DNA from: Alphaproteobacteria bacterium Ga0077535
GTDB lineage: Bacteria; Pseudomonadota; Alphaproteobacteria; Caulobacterales; Aquidulcibacteraceae
NCBI GenBank assembly: GCA_001464425.1
Contig: LNEK01000024.1
Span: 1-63,620 of the forward strand
Direction: 5' to 3'
DNA length: 63,620 nt
How positions within the stretch are numbered: the stretch's first letter is position 1; every line of letters starts with the position of its first letter. The notes under the pieces are model-generated. The model searched no databases. It was not told the DNA's origin and was given only the letters and a program-made list of their open reading frames with translations. Made by a program: the position numbers and the translations under genes. This document shows, piece after piece, positions 9,824 through 18,827 of the stretch.

Positions 9824-10015
9824 TCAGGCTTCGGTGAGATGGATCTCGGCGATGACTCGCTCAAACTTCTCAAGATCGCCTTTGATGCGATAGAGCGTTG
9901 AGCCGCCGGAATTCGGCATCGCGCCTATGACGCGATAAGCGCCTTCGGGGTGACGATACAGTTTGGAAACAGCGACGGAGACGCTTTGTCCGACTGCGAA
10001 GAGCGAGGTTGTCAT
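9824..10015 (-). CDS. Hypothetical protein, 63 residues
   Basis: I do not recognise a named family. From the ATG at 10015 the protein is MTTSLFAVGQSVSVA..., with a basic, beta-rich middle (LYRHPEGAYRV) and an amphipathic end (DLEKFERVIAE). The start is strongly supported by TAGGAG five bases upstream; the longer frame to 10075 has no such site. The small size and the pattern of a hydrophobic-turn-basic strand suggest a KOW/SH3-like fold, which is only a guess. It sits between DUF1328 and a cold-shock gene on one strand, so a stress role is possible. Confidence 0.75.
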   Translation of the reverse strand: MTTSLFAVGQSVSVAVSKLYRHPEGAYRVIGAMPNSGGSTLYRIKGDLEKFERVIAEIHLTEA

Positions 10016-10124
10016 AGCGACTCCTAGAGTTCTGCAAAGAAGCGAGGCGGGTCGACGCAAGCCGACCCGCCCCACAATCGATAAATGCTTGCGCCTCGGC
10101 TTATGCCGTTACGCAGATCATTCT

Positions 10125-10334
10125 TTAGGCGGCGACGAGCTGGCCGGCCGACATCTTGCCGCTGCGGCTGTCTTTTTCGCTTTCGAAGCTGAGCTTTTGG
10201 CCTTCGGCAAGCGAAGTCCAGCCCGCGCGTTCGACGGCGGAAATGTGGACGAAAACGTCCGGGCCGCCATTGTCAGGTTGAATGAAGCCAAAGCCTTTTT
10301 GGCTGTTAAACCATTTCACGGTTCCAGTAGTCAT
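10125..10334 (-). CDS. Cold-shock domain protein (CspA family)
   Basis: A 69-residue single cold-shock domain that binds single-stranded RNA or DNA. Both nucleic-acid-binding motifs are intact: RNP1 as KGFGFI and RNP2 as VFVHIS, with the starting GTVKWFN typical of CspA. The ATG at 10334 gives the family length; an upstream in-frame ATG at 10361 adds only nine residues. About 220 bases lie between this start and the kinase stop at 10558, room for the long leader that often regulates csp genes; the leader is inferred, not shown. Confidence 0.95.
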   Translation of the reverse strand: MTTGTVKWFNSQKGFGFIQPDNGGPDVFVHISAVERAGWTSLAEGQKLSFESEKDSRSGKMSAGQLVAA

Positions 10335-10557
10335 TGAGAGTGCCTTGTATACAGAATTCACGGCGCGCAGATGCGCTACGTGACCAAGCTCGAGGATGGT
10401 GAAGGGTAGGTCCGGGGCCGCGACTTGCTCAAAGAGCTGACCACAGGCGAAGGAAATATCCGAACCAGTACGAATTCGATAAGCGCCTTTTAGCGCAAAA
10501 AACGAACGGTTGCAATGGAATTCCTGTTTTTTGCCTGTTCAAGCCAAACGTGCCACG

Positions 10558-11790
10558 TCAGTTGGCTTGATCCAGAATGGGCATTTCGACCGTAAAACGC
10601 GCACCACTTGGCTCGTTCTTCCCGACAAGTAAGCGCCCACCAAGCTGGCGAACAAAGCCGCTAATCAGTCTGAACCCAAGGCTTTTACGAGGTTGGTCGA
10701 TGTTAAACCCTTCGGGCAACCCCACGCCCTGATCCGCCACTTCGATCTCCAAGTGCCCCTCTCGCTTGCGCGCGGAAACTTTGATTATGCCTGACCCGTC
10801 AGGGTAAGCGTATTTGGAGGCGTTGGTTACGAGCTCATTGATCAGCAGACCAAGCGGCACCGCGTGATCGGCCGAAAGCACGAGCGCATCGGCCTCACAG
10901 CTAATCGTGTGGGCAGGTGTCGTCTCATTCATTTTCTTACAGAGTTCGCTTACAAAATCGCTGAGCTCGATGAAGCTGATCGCCTCGCCGCGCCACAAAT
11001 GATCATGCACCTGCGCGATCGTCTCGACGCGCGAACTCGCGTCGTCGAGAGCATGCTCGACTTCCTCGGATTGTGCGCCCCGCGATTGCACGCGGAGCAA
11101 GCTCACCACCGACATAAGACTGTTTTTGACCCGGTGGCTCATCTCGCGCGTTAGCAGGGCCTGATACTCCAACGCCTGAGCGAGCTTCGCGTCGGCTTGT
11201 TGCCGTTCGATTGCGATGCCTACGAGACCAGCAAAAACGGCGAGGAAATCAGCGTCTGGCCGATCGAACTGTCCGGGATCGGGGCTGTCCACTTCCAGCA
11301 CGCCGTAATTTTGCGCGGGGTTGTTGCCTCGTTCGATCAGGACATTGATCGCGCGTTTCACGCCATGGTTGGCGAGCAATAAAGGGGTTCGGAACCGAGC
11401 CTCCTCGTGCAAGTGGTTAGAGATCACAGATTGACCGGTATGATACGCGTAGCCTGCCGGAGATTCTAAGTCCGCCCCTAGCGCAACATCTTCGATAGAG
11501 CCGGGCGCCCAGCCGACGCCAGCACGCACCTCAAGACGGTTTCCTTGTGGGATGTATTCCAGAACCTTTGCGTACGGCGCCTCAAGCCCTTCCGCGCATA
11601 ACTCGGCAGCATGCTGAAGAATTTTATCAAGGTCGCGCGATTGCATTGCGAAACGGCCAAATTCGCCGAGGATCGCTTGTTGCCGCAAGCGGTAAGGGAG
11701 CTCATCTCGCAACACAGGCGGCGGCGCCACCACCTCGGGCTTTACGGGCGCCGGTGTGCTGTCGCCATACGGGGTTGGGGTTTTTGCCAT
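10558..11790 (-). CDS. GAF-domain sensor histidine kinase, HisKA_2 type
   Basis: A soluble kinase of 410 residues. The N-terminal half is a GAF domain (residues ~50-200) of the free-living sensory kind. The dimerisation domain is HisKA_2 type, EMSHRVKNSLMSV, with phospho-acceptor His219, followed by a HATPase domain (NELVTNASKYAYPDGSG as N-box, then DQGVGLPEGF). In alphaproteobacteria such kinases often feed the PhyR general stress response; no phyR, nepR or sigma factor lies in this window, so that link is only family knowledge. The ATG at 11790 is preferred over the one at 11859 because the extra 23 residues are Arg/Ser-rich and unlike the family. Confidence 0.9.
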   Translation of the reverse strand: MAKTPTPYGDSTPAPVKPEVVAPPPVLRDELPYRLRQQAILGEFGRFAMQSRDLDKILQHAAELCAEGLEAPYAKVLEYIPQGNRLEVRAGVGWAPGSIEDVALGADLESPAGYAYHTGQSVISNHLHEEARFRTPLLLANHGVKRAINVLIERGNNPAQNYGVLEVDSPDPGQFDRPDADFLAVFAGLVGIAIERQQADAKLAQALEYQALLTREMSHRVKNSLMSVVSLLRVQSRGAQSEEVEHALDDASSRVETIAQVHDHLWRGEAISFIELSDFVSELCKKMNETTPAHTISCEADALVLSADHAVPLGLLINELVTNASKYAYPDGSGIIKVSARKREGHLEIEVADQGVGLPEGFNIDQPRKSLGFRLISGFVRQLGGRLLVGKNEPSGARFTVEMPILDQAN

Positions 11791-12020
11791 TAGCCGTCGG
11801 AATCCGTGCGACAGGAGAACATTCGACGAGCAAGCGCGCGCGGGCTCTGGGCGCCGCACGAAAGGCCGCCTCCTAAGTGCTTGAGCGTGAGTATAGACAG
11901 AATTAATTTCTCAGACAGTGCTTATGTTGCGCAGTTGGAAGCCCAGAGCGGCGAAGGCAAGAATGCATGCGCGTCCCGTGGTCAGAATGTCGCGTCGTCG
12001 CTCGGCCAGCGCCCTTGCGA

Positions 12021-12962
12021 ATGAATGCCTGCAGCGGCGGGTTGCTATCGCTCGCACTCGTGGCTGCGCTTGCGTCCTGTGCGCCGCGCTCTGTTGATGG
12101 GTCACGCGTCTGTGCGGGGGTCACCCAATGGGCGAATGAGCGTGGCGGCATGGTTTGGATCCCTGGCGGCGACGTAGAGATGGGAGGGGGCGCCGGGCAT
12201 CCGGAAGAAACGCCGGCATACACCGCCAACGTCGAAGGCTTCTGGCTCGATCGCCACGAAGTCACCAACGCGCAGTTTGCAGCGTTTGTTGGCGCTACGG
12301 GCTATGTCACAGAGGCTGAGCGCCAGCCGGCGGAAAAAGGTGGGCCCGGCTCGGCCGTCTTTGGCGCGAGCGCATGGTCATATGTGAGCGGCGCCGATTG
12401 GCGCCATCCACTTGGCCCCGGCAGTAGCAACGAACCCACCCATCCGGTCGTGCACGTCACTTACGCCGACGCTAGCGCCTATGCCGATTGGGCAGGCCGC
12501 GTGCTGCCAACGGAAGAGCAATACGAGCATGCCGCGCGTCTTGGCGGCGATGTCGCCGTTTCTGCCGGCGAAGGTGGCGCGGCTCGCTATGGCGCGAACA
12601 CGTGGCAGGGCGTTTTTCCGTTCCGTAATACAAGCGAAGATGGCTTTTTACGCACAGCGCCCGCCGGCTGTTTCGAGGCCGATGCCTTGGGCCTGCACGA
12701 TATTCTCGGCAATGTTTGGGAATGGACCTCGACGCCGTATTACCCGACGCATCAACCATCGGCCGCCATGCGCGCGCAGTTTCCGAACGGTGTGAACGAA
12801 GCCGACCCTGCGCTCGGCGTGCGTGCGATAAAGGGCGGCTCATTCCTGTGCGCGCCAAATTTCTGCGCGCGCTACACGCCATCGGCGCGGCAACCACAGG
12901 AAGCTGATCTTGGCACGTCGCACATCGGCTTTCGCACAGCGTTGATCGCGCCTGGGCCGTGA
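12021..12962 (+). CDS. Formylglycine-generating enzyme (FGE/SUMF1 type), predicted lipoprotein
   Basis: Converts the Cys of CxPxR sulfatase motifs to formylglycine using oxygen and copper. The signature SFLCAPNFC holds both catalytic cysteines, Cys277 and Cys282, in the same five-residue spacing as Cys336/Cys341 of human FGE, followed by the HIGFR end typical of the family. Other conserved stretches are GFWLDRHEVTNAQFAAF, WRHPLGPGS and LGNVWEWTS. The ATG at 12021 gives a signal peptide with lipobox LASC, so the enzyme should be lipid-anchored outside the inner membrane. A Cys-type sulfatase lies 4.2 kb downstream on the same strand. Many FGE-like proteins lack the cysteines and are not oxidases; this one keeps them. 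Confidence 0.88.
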   Translation: MNACSGGLLSLALVAALASCAPRSVDGSRVCAGVTQWANERGGMVWIPGGDVEMGGGAGHPEETPAYTANVEGFWLDRHEVTNAQFAAFVGATGYVTEAERQPAEKGGPGSAVFGASAWSYVSGADWRHPLGPGSSNEPTHPVVHVTYADASAYADWAGRVLPTEEQYEHAARLGGDVAVSAGEGGAARYGANTWQGVFPFRNTSEDGFLRTAPAGCFEADALGLHDILGNVWEWTSTPYYPTHQPSAAMRAQFPNGVNEADPALGVRAIKGGSFLCAPNFCARYTPSARQPQEADLGTSHIGFRTALIAPGP

Positions 12963-12965
12963 CCC

Positions 12966-14456
12966 TCACATACGCCAGATCGCGTGCGCGCCTTCACGAC
13001 GAACATGGCCCGACGCGCCCACTGGCTCGGCAGTGCCATCGGTGAGAAACGCCAGGATTTGCATGTCTTCCGGCGGCACGTGCGCAAGAACGCGCTCTCC
13101 CGCGGGTGACCGCGCTACAATGACGCCAACGCGAACGCTGCCATCACGCCGATAAAGCACTGTGTACGTCTCAATCGTCGCCGACCCTGCGTACTCTTCC
13201 GCCAATGTTGGAATGGGATCGCGAGCGCTGTCAGCATCGGCGTGAAAATCGAAAGAGCGCGGTGTGGATGCCGCGCCTGCTGGATCCCTGGTTAGAACGA
13301 TGGTGTGGTTCTGGTTGGCGAACCCGCCATTGGCGAACAGCAAACCCCGCCGGGCGCCGCCGCGCAGCGCCTCCAGCATGCTCGCCACCGCGTGGCTCAT
13401 ATAATTGCCGATCGGCCCGCCGCCGAACGTCAATCCGCCGAACACCGTCACTGGCTGATCGCTCGGCCAATTTAGCACTCGCCGTGCCATTTTCGGAATG
13501 CATGGAAAACAGGAGTAGAGCTCGACGGCATCGAAATCCGCTGTTTGCGCGCCGTTCACTTCAAGCGCGCGCGTTAGCGACACGATCATACTGGCGGAAC
13601 GGCTGTAATGATCGCGCGCCATCACGCCGCCCGGCTCATCCGCCGCCGCGCCGTAGCCGACATAAGCTATGCGATCTTCCGCAATGCCGTGCCGCTTTGC
13701 TGCTGCAAGGCTCGTGACGATGAACGCCGCGCCTTGGTTCACAGAGGAGTTGGCCACCATCAGCTTGGAATAGGGGAACGCGATCGGGCGATTGTCGGGC
13801 GAGATTGTCAGAATGTCTTCAGCCGAAATCGCTTTGCGCAACCACGCATGCTCATTGCGCGCCGCGACCTCAGACATACGCGACCACATCTCCGCACTCT
13901 CGCGCTGCGCCTCCGCCAACGTCTGGCCCCATGCCGCACGCGTGGCGTTTTCGTAGAGGGGATAAATGTCCGTGGGCGTTACCAATCCGTAGTCCAGCGC
14001 TGCTTCTGGTCTGCGACGCGTTGAGGCCGCGCGCATCGCGTCTTCGCCTTGATCACCGCGCGCTGCTTTACGCTGTGCTGCCGTTCTTAGCGCCTCGCCG
14101 CCGGCGATGAGAGCGGATTCGATTTCGCCTGCAGCAATCCGCGTTGCCGCCTCGTTCAGCATGCGAATGGGGCTCGCGCCACTCGGGTAGCGCGATTTGT
14201 AGCAAAGCTGCGGAGTTGCACCGAGTTCGGCGGCTAGCTTGGATGAGAGATCGCCGAGTTCTGGAAAGGAGAGTTGATCGACGACTGCGACCGAGTCCAA
14301 CGCGCTTAACCAGCCGCCACCTGCGTCACCATCAGCGCCGCGCGCGGCCGCTGCCATCAAGCCAAGCGAATCCAATCCGGCAAACGGATCATTTGGCCTA
14401 TCGTTGACCTGTGCAGCGCCGACGATAACCGGCACGCGGTCGGGATTGATGTTCAT
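12966..14456 (-). CDS. Thiolase-like protein (acetyl-CoA acetyltransferase family)
   Basis: A 496-residue thiolase-superfamily protein, longer than the usual ~390-400. It starts MNINPDRVPVIVGAAQ, the N-terminal family motif, at the ATG at 14456. Where classical thiolases carry the acyl-accepting Cys in a CxSG-like motif, I read YPSGAS (in RYPSGASPIRML), with no Cys. The later GGGPIGNYMSHA motif corresponds to the active-site His loop. The loss of the nucleophile suggests acyl-CoA binding or another reaction rather than classic thiolysis. It lies 34 bases after a TetR gene and a haloalkane dehalogenase on the same strand, so it may degrade a dehalogenated product. It converges on the FGE gene with a three-base gap. 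Confidence 0.8.
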   Translation of the reverse strand: MNINPDRVPVIVGAAQVNDRPNDPFAGLDSLGLMAAAARGADGDAGGGWLSALDSVAVVDQLSFPELGDLSSKLAAELGATPQLCYKSRYPSGASPIRMLNEAATRIAAGEIESALIAGGEALRTAAQRKAARGDQGEDAMRAASTRRRPEAALDYGLVTPTDIYPLYENATRAAWGQTLAEAQRESAEMWSRMSEVAARNEHAWLRKAISAEDILTISPDNRPIAFPYSKLMVANSSVNQGAAFIVTSLAAAKRHGIAEDRIAYVGYGAAADEPGGVMARDHYSRSASMIVSLTRALEVNGAQTADFDAVELYSCFPCIPKMARRVLNWPSDQPVTVFGGLTFGGGPIGNYMSHAVASMLEALRGGARRGLLFANGGFANQNHTIVLTRDPAGAASTPRSFDFHADADSARDPIPTLAEEYAGSATIETYTVLYRRDGSVRVGVIVARSPAGERVLAHVPPEDMQILAFLTDGTAEPVGASGHVRREGAHAIWRM

Positions 14457-14490
14457 GCGCGCGCATGCTCCCACCAAAGCTGCGCGCCCG

Positions 14491-15075
14491 CTAGCCCATC
14501 AGCGCGCGCACAATCCTGCGCAGCACGACCGCGGCTTGCCGCGGCGGCAGCCGCTGCTCCTGACGCAAGCGCCGCCATGCTTCAAAGCTCAACGCCAAGT
14601 CCAGCGCTTCGATGCGCTCAGCTTGCGCGGCAATTGCTTCAGGAAGCACCGCCAGCATCGTCTGTCGCTGCAGCCGTGTAAGCTTTTTGTGCTCATTCTG
14701 CAGAAACGCAGAGCGATAGCGGTGCGCGTCGGCCGCAGATTTTATCGGCAGCATTTCCTCGAACATGCGGGCGCGTCGCTCAATGACTTCATCAAGTCGT
14801 TCGCGCCACGTCGCGCCATCGAACGGCGCCGCGAACATCGGCGCGAGCTTCGCCACCATGATCGCGTGCATCTCCCGGTACACGCCCTCCATATCGTTGA
14901 AGAGCCGAAACACCGTGCGTCTGCCGACGCCAGCGCGCTCGGCCACGGTCTCGGCGCTGGGCGTCACTTCGCCTTCGCGCACCAGATCGAGCATCGCTTG
15001 CGCGATACGCCGGCGGCTCTCATCGGCGCGCAGGCGCCGGCCGTCGGTCTCCGTGGTTTCCGCTTTTGTCGCCAT
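14491..15075 (-). CDS. TetR-family transcriptional regulator
   Basis: A 194-residue regulator. The N-terminal helix-turn-helix reads SAETVAERAGVGRRTVFRLF, typical of TetR, after the opening MATKAETTETDGRRLRADES. The C-terminal ligand domain is helical with no named subfamily. The open frame continues upstream to 15567 but overlaps the dehalogenase gene and has no family match, so the ATG at 15075 is used. This start lies four bases after the stop of the dehalogenase gene, so both should share a transcript with the thiolase-like gene; self-regulation of that unit is likely, by analogy. No operator was identified. Confidence 0.88.
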   Translation of the reverse strand: MATKAETTETDGRRLRADESRRRIAQAMLDLVREGEVTPSAETVAERAGVGRRTVFRLFNDMEGVYREMHAIMVAKLAPMFAAPFDGATWRERLDEVIERRARMFEEMLPIKSAADAHRYRSAFLQNEHKKLTRLQRQTMLAVLPEAIAAQAERIEALDLALSFEAWRRLRQEQRLPPRQAAVVLRRIVRALMG

Positions 15076-15079
15076 CAGC

Positions 15080-15985
15080 TCAACGCGTTCGGGCAACGAA
15101 CGCATCGATGACGTCGGCGATCTGCTCGGGTTGATCTTCCTGCAGGAAGTGTCCGCCGCCGACGATAGTGACATGCTCTTGCGCCTTTGCGCCGGGCACT
15201 TTGGTTTGGAATGGCTTTTCGCCGCCCTTGGTGATGGCATCGCTGTCGCTGAACGCCGTGAGGAACGGCTTGTCAAATTTCTCGAGCACGGCCCACGCGG
15301 CAATGTTTTCTTGCACCGATGCCATGCCTTCGCGCACCGGCACCAAAGCCGGAAAGACGCGCGCGCCGGCTTTGTAGCTCTCATCGGGATACGGCGCGTC
15401 GTATGCGGCGCGCTCTGCTTCGGAGAGCGTGCGCACGGCGCCGCCATTGACGATCTGGCTCGTGGGAAACTCCGGCACGCCTTGGCTAAAGGCGAGCCAT
15501 GCTTCGAAACCCGGTGTCGCGCCGTGGCCTGTCGGCAGCCCGGTATTGGCGACGACGACGCGCGCAAAGCGCTCCGGAAACGCGGCGACCAAACGCAGTC
15601 CGATCAGGCCGCCCCAGTCCTGGCAGAACAGCGTGATATCTTTGAGGTCGTTGGCGACCAGCCAATCGCTCATCCATGTGACGTGCCGCTCGTACGTATA
15701 GTCCTCGCGTTCTGCTGGTTTGTCCGAACGGCCGAAGCCGACCAAATCAGGCGCAACGACGCGATGGCCTTTGGTGACCAAGCCCGCCACGATCTTGCGA
15801 TACAAGAACGACCACGTCGGCTCGCCATGCATCAGCAGCACGGGCGAGGCATCGCGCGGGCCTTCATCAATGTGCGCGATGCGGAGCTTCACGCCATCCG
15901 GGCCGCTGATTTCGGTGTAGTGCGGTGCGTAAGGGAAGTCAGGCAGATCCGCGAAGCGTTCGTCCGGCGTTCTCAATACCCGCAT
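15080..15985 (-). CDS. Haloalkane dehalogenase, DhlA/DhmA-type (HLD-I)
   Basis: An alpha/beta hydrolase that would cleave carbon-halogen bonds to give alcohol and halide. The 301-residue protein aligns by eye with Dhl[13 protein letters not shown] includes Glu55 (oxyanion/halide region), CQDWGG has nucleophile Asp123 and halide-binding Trp124, a second Trp (Trp163) lies in the cap, FSDSDA carries the acid (Asp247 or Asp249), and GGGHF has catalytic His279. Start chosen at the ATG at 15985 since the 18 upstream residues have no family match. First gene of an operon with the TetR gene and the thiolase-like gene, divergent from the metallohydrolase by 97 bases. True halide substrates are unknown; many such annotations are untested. 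Confidence 0.85.
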   Translation of the reverse strand: MRVLRTPDERFADLPDFPYAPHYTEISGPDGVKLRIAHIDEGPRDASPVLLMHGEPTWSFLYRKIVAGLVTKGHRVVAPDLVGFGRSDKPAEREDYTYERHVTWMSDWLVANDLKDITLFCQDWGGLIGLRLVAAFPERFARVVVANTGLPTGHGATPGFEAWLAFSQGVPEFPTSQIVNGGAVRTLSEAERAAYDAPYPDESYKAGARVFPALVPVREGMASVQENIAAWAVLEKFDKPFLTAFSDSDAITKGGEKPFQTKVPGAKAQEHVTIVGGGHFLQEDQPEQIADVIDAFVARTR

Positions 15986-16082
15986 ATCCAACTCCCCGCG
16001 ATTGACCGGCGGCGCCGATCTGCATATAGTGGCACCCATAGTGCCGATTTATTCGAGCGCGCGCAAGGGTGGGGAAACGCGA

Positions 16083-17165
16083 ATGGCACGCAAAATTTGG
16101 CCGTGGCTTGCGGGGATTGCCTTGATCGCCGCGCTCGGCGCGGGCGCATACTTCTATCGCGGCGAAATCGCGACCCGCATTCTTCAGCGCGCCGCCGCGC
16201 AAGGCATGTCCGATTCGCTCTCGGCGCAGCTCCCGGACGGGTTGCACGCCGTGTTCTGCGGCACCGGCTCGCCGTTGCCAGACCGCACGCGCGCTGGCCC
16301 GTGCCTAGCCGTCGTTGCTGGCGAGCGGGTGTTCGTGTTCGATGCTGGGGAGGGCGCAGCCGAAACTTTAGCGCTGATGGGCGTGAACGCTGGCGATGTC
16401 GAAGCGGTTTACCTCTCGCATCTTCATTCTGACCATTTCGACGGACTTGCGCCGCTGGCGTTGCAGCACTGGGCGACGGGCACATCGCAAACACCGCTGC
16501 AGCTCGTCGGCCCCACAGGCGCCGCGCGCATCGCTGCTGGCTTGAACGAAGCGTATGCAATCGACTCCGGCTATCGCACAAATCACCACGGCCCTGAGAT
16601 CATGCCGCCCACCGGAGGCGGCCTCGTCGCACGCGAATTCGAAATCCCGCAAGGGTCCGCTACGATCGTTTTGCACGAAGCCGATGGCGTGCGTATTACG
16701 GCGTTTCCGGTCATCCATGCGCCAACCGAAGCCGTCGGCTTCCGGATTGAGTATGGCGGCCGCAGCATAGTCATCAGTGGCGACACCTCGCGTTCGGACT
16801 CGCTTGCACTGAATGCGCGTGGCGCCGATCTCCTGATCCACGAAGCGATTTCACCGCGCCTGAACGCCATTATGGAAAGCGCGGCGCAGAGCAGCGGCCG
16901 AACCAATGTTGGCGTCATCTTCCACGACATTCTGGATTATCACACCAGCCCGCAAGATGCCGGCGCCGTGGCCCAAGAAGCGGGCGTAGGCGCGCTAGCG
17001 CTCACGCACTTGCTGCCACAAACGCCAATTCCTGGCCTGTCCTCGACCTTCGAGCGCGATGCGCGCACGACTTTTGACGGCCCGGTCTGGGCGATGCGTG
17101 ATGGCGACGTGATCTCGTTGCCGAGCGCTGGCGGCATAAATCGCTTTCACCGGCTGCGTTTCTGA
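16083..17165 (+). CDS. Membrane-anchored metallo-beta-lactamase-fold hydrolase
   Basis: A 360-residue zinc hydrolase with an N-terminal membrane helix (WLAGIALIAALGAGAYF) and the metal site SHLHSDHFDGL (HxHxDH). The GTGSPLPDRTRAGPC loop before it and the GDTSRSDSL stretch later suit the RNase Z-like/arylsulfatase-type branch of the fold rather than true beta-lactamases. The catalytic part should face the periplasm. It begins at the ATG at 16083, which lies in front of a hydrophobic segment. The sulfatase gene follows after eight bases, so the two are probably co-transcribed and may share a substrate class; AtsA-type alkylsulfatases also use this fold, which makes a sulfate-ester role conceivable. 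Confidence 0.85.
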   Translation: MARKIWPWLAGIALIAALGAGAYFYRGEIATRILQRAAAQGMSDSLSAQLPDGLHAVFCGTGSPLPDRTRAGPCLAVVAGERVFVFDAGEGAAETLALMGVNAGDVEAVYLSHLHSDHFDGLAPLALQHWATGTSQTPLQLVGPTGAARIAAGLNEAYAIDSGYRTNHHGPEIMPPTGGGLVAREFEIPQGSATIVLHEADGVRITAFPVIHAPTEAVGFRIEYGGRSIVISGDTSRSDSLALNARGADLLIHEAISPRLNAIMESAAQSSGRTNVGVIFHDILDYHTSPQDAGAVAQEAGVGALALTHLLPQTPIPGLSSTFERDARTTFDGPVWAMRDGDVISLPSAGGINRFHRLRF

Positions 17166-17173
17166 AGGGGCGT

Positions 17174-18826
17174 ATGATGAAACGTCTTGCGATCGTCGGC
17201 GGCGCGCTGGCGCTGCTCGGCCTGGGTGGGTTTTTGCTCTGGCAGAATTATTGGTACTATCTGCCGGGCATCCTCGGCAATTTGCGGCATCCGATCAGTG
17301 CGAACACCGATGTGGTGTGGTCGCAAGGCCCGGCTGAGGCGTCCGCCGGCGAGCGGGCGCCCAATATCATCGTCATCGTCGTCGACGATCTCGGCTATAA
17401 CGACATCTCGATAAATGGCGGTGGCGTCGCCGGCGTGGTGCAAACGCCGAACATCGACGCGATCGGCCGTGATGGCGTCATCGTCGAGCAGGGCTACACA
17501 AGCAACGCAACGTGCTCGCCTTCGCGTGCGGCTCTGATGACAGGTCGCTACCCGACGCGCTTCGGCTTCGAGTTCACTTCCGCGCCGCCCGAGTTTGCGC
17601 GCTATATCTCGCACTCCGATCCGAGCGCGCTGCGTCAGCCCATCTTTCATGAGGATCGCCTCGCGGATGTGCCGCCGCGCGAAACTCTCGGTTTGCCGTC
17701 GAGCGAGGTGACGATCGCCGAAATGCTGCGCGATCGCGGTTATCACACCATGCTGCTCGGCAAGTGGCACCTTGGCGAGGTGCCGGACATGCGCCCGGAG
17801 GCGCAAGGCTTCAACGAAGCGCTTGGCGTTATGCAGGGCGCCTCGATGTTCTTGCCGCCGAGCGATCCAAACGTCGTCAATGCTCGGCTCGATTTCGATC
17901 CGATTGATCGTTTCTTGTGGGCGAACTTGCCTTACGCTGTGGATTGGCACGGCGCGGATGGTGATCGCCGCATGCGTCCGCGCGGCTATATGACTGACTA
18001 TTTGGCGGAAGAGGCGGCGACCGCCATCCACGCGAACCGCAATCGCCCGTTCTTCATGTATCTGAGCTTCACCGCCGTGCACACGCCGCTGCAAGCGACG
18101 CGTGAAGATTACGACGCGCTTGGCGAAATTCCGGATCACACGCAGCGCGTCTATGGCGCGATGATCCGTGCGCTCGATCGCGGTGTCGGCACTGTGATGC
18201 AAGCGCTCCGTGACAACGGTCTCGACGAAGACACCATCGTCGTTTTCGTCAGCGATAATGGCGGCGCCTGGTACACCGGCCTCGCCGACATCAACGCGCC
18301 GTTTCGTGGCTGGAAATCGACGTTCTTCGAAGGCGGTATTCGTACGCCATACTTCATCCGCTGGCCCGCCGGCCTGCCGCGCGGCGCGACGATCCCAGGC
18401 CCGGCCACGCACATGGACATTTTCGCGACCGCCGCCGCCGCTGCAGGCGCGCCCGCGCAACCCCAACTCGATGGCGTGAACTTACTTCCGTATCTACGCG
18501 GCGAAGCGCAGGGCGCGCCGAGTCAACGTCTGTTTTGGCGTTCTGGTCCGTACCGGGTCGTCCGTGACGGCGATTGGAAACTCCAAGTCTCGGAAACGCC
18601 GAACCGCGTTTGGCTCTTCAATCTGCGCGACGATCCGACGGAGCAGAATGAGGTCTCTGCACAGCACCCGGATCGCGTCGCCGCCATGCGCGCGATGATC
18701 GAAGCGCAGAACGCCGCGATGCCGGCGCCGCTGTGGCCGGCTTTGATCGAAGGACCGGTGCGTATCGATGTGCCGCTCAATACGCCGTGGACCGCAGAGC
18801 AAGAACACATCTATTGGTCGAACTGA
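17174..18826 (+). CDS. Cys-type type-I sulfatase (arylsulfatase family)
   Basis: Hydrolyses sulfate esters, most likely in the periplasm, as residues 5-25 form a membrane/signal segment. The activation motif CSPSR begins at Cys114, the residue that FGE turns into formylglycine. Metal ligands are visible in VVDDLGYND (Asp71, Asp72), the later GKWHLG motif, TAVHTP and SDNGG. At 550 residues it matches family length. The start ATG at 17174 follows GAAGGGG. The metallohydrolase lies upstream by eight bases and the frameshifted DUF1330 gene follows after one base, making one transcript likely. A gene for the needed modifying enzyme lies 4.2 kb upstream. Confidence 0.92.
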   Translation: MMKRLAIVGGALALLGLGGFLLWQNYWYYLPGILGNLRHPISANTDVVWSQGPAEASAGERAPNIIVIVVDDLGYNDISINGGGVAGVVQTPNIDAIGRDGVIVEQGYTSNATCSPSRAALMTGRYPTRFGFEFTSAPPEFARYISHSDPSALRQPIFHEDRLADVPPRETLGLPSSEVTIAEMLRDRGYHTMLLGKWHLGEVPDMRPEAQGFNEALGVMQGASMFLPPSDPNVVNARLDFDPIDRFLWANLPYAVDWHGADGDRRMRPRGYMTDYLAEEAATAIHANRNRPFFMYLSFTAVHTPLQATREDYDALGEIPDHTQRVYGAMIRALDRGVGTVMQALRDNGLDEDTIVVFVSDNGGAWYTGLADINAPFRGWKSTFFEGGIRTPYFIRWPAGLPRGATIPGPATHMDIFATAAAAAGAPAQPQLDGVNLLPYLRGEAQGAPSQRLFWRSGPYRVVRDGDWKLQVSETPNRVWLFNLRDDPTEQNEVSAQHPDRVAAMRAMIEAQNAAMPAPLWPALIEGPVRIDVPLNTPWTAEQEHIYWSN

Positions 18827-18827
18827 G

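Noticed and set aside
15076-15567. N-terminal extension of the TetR protein
   Set aside because: The extra 164 residues overlap the dehalogenase gene in another frame and have no resemblance to a known domain.
14765-16432. A 555-codon plus-strand frame opposite the dehalogenase and TetR genes
   Set aside because: No motif or start signal; both minus-strand genes show full catalytic and DNA-binding motifs.
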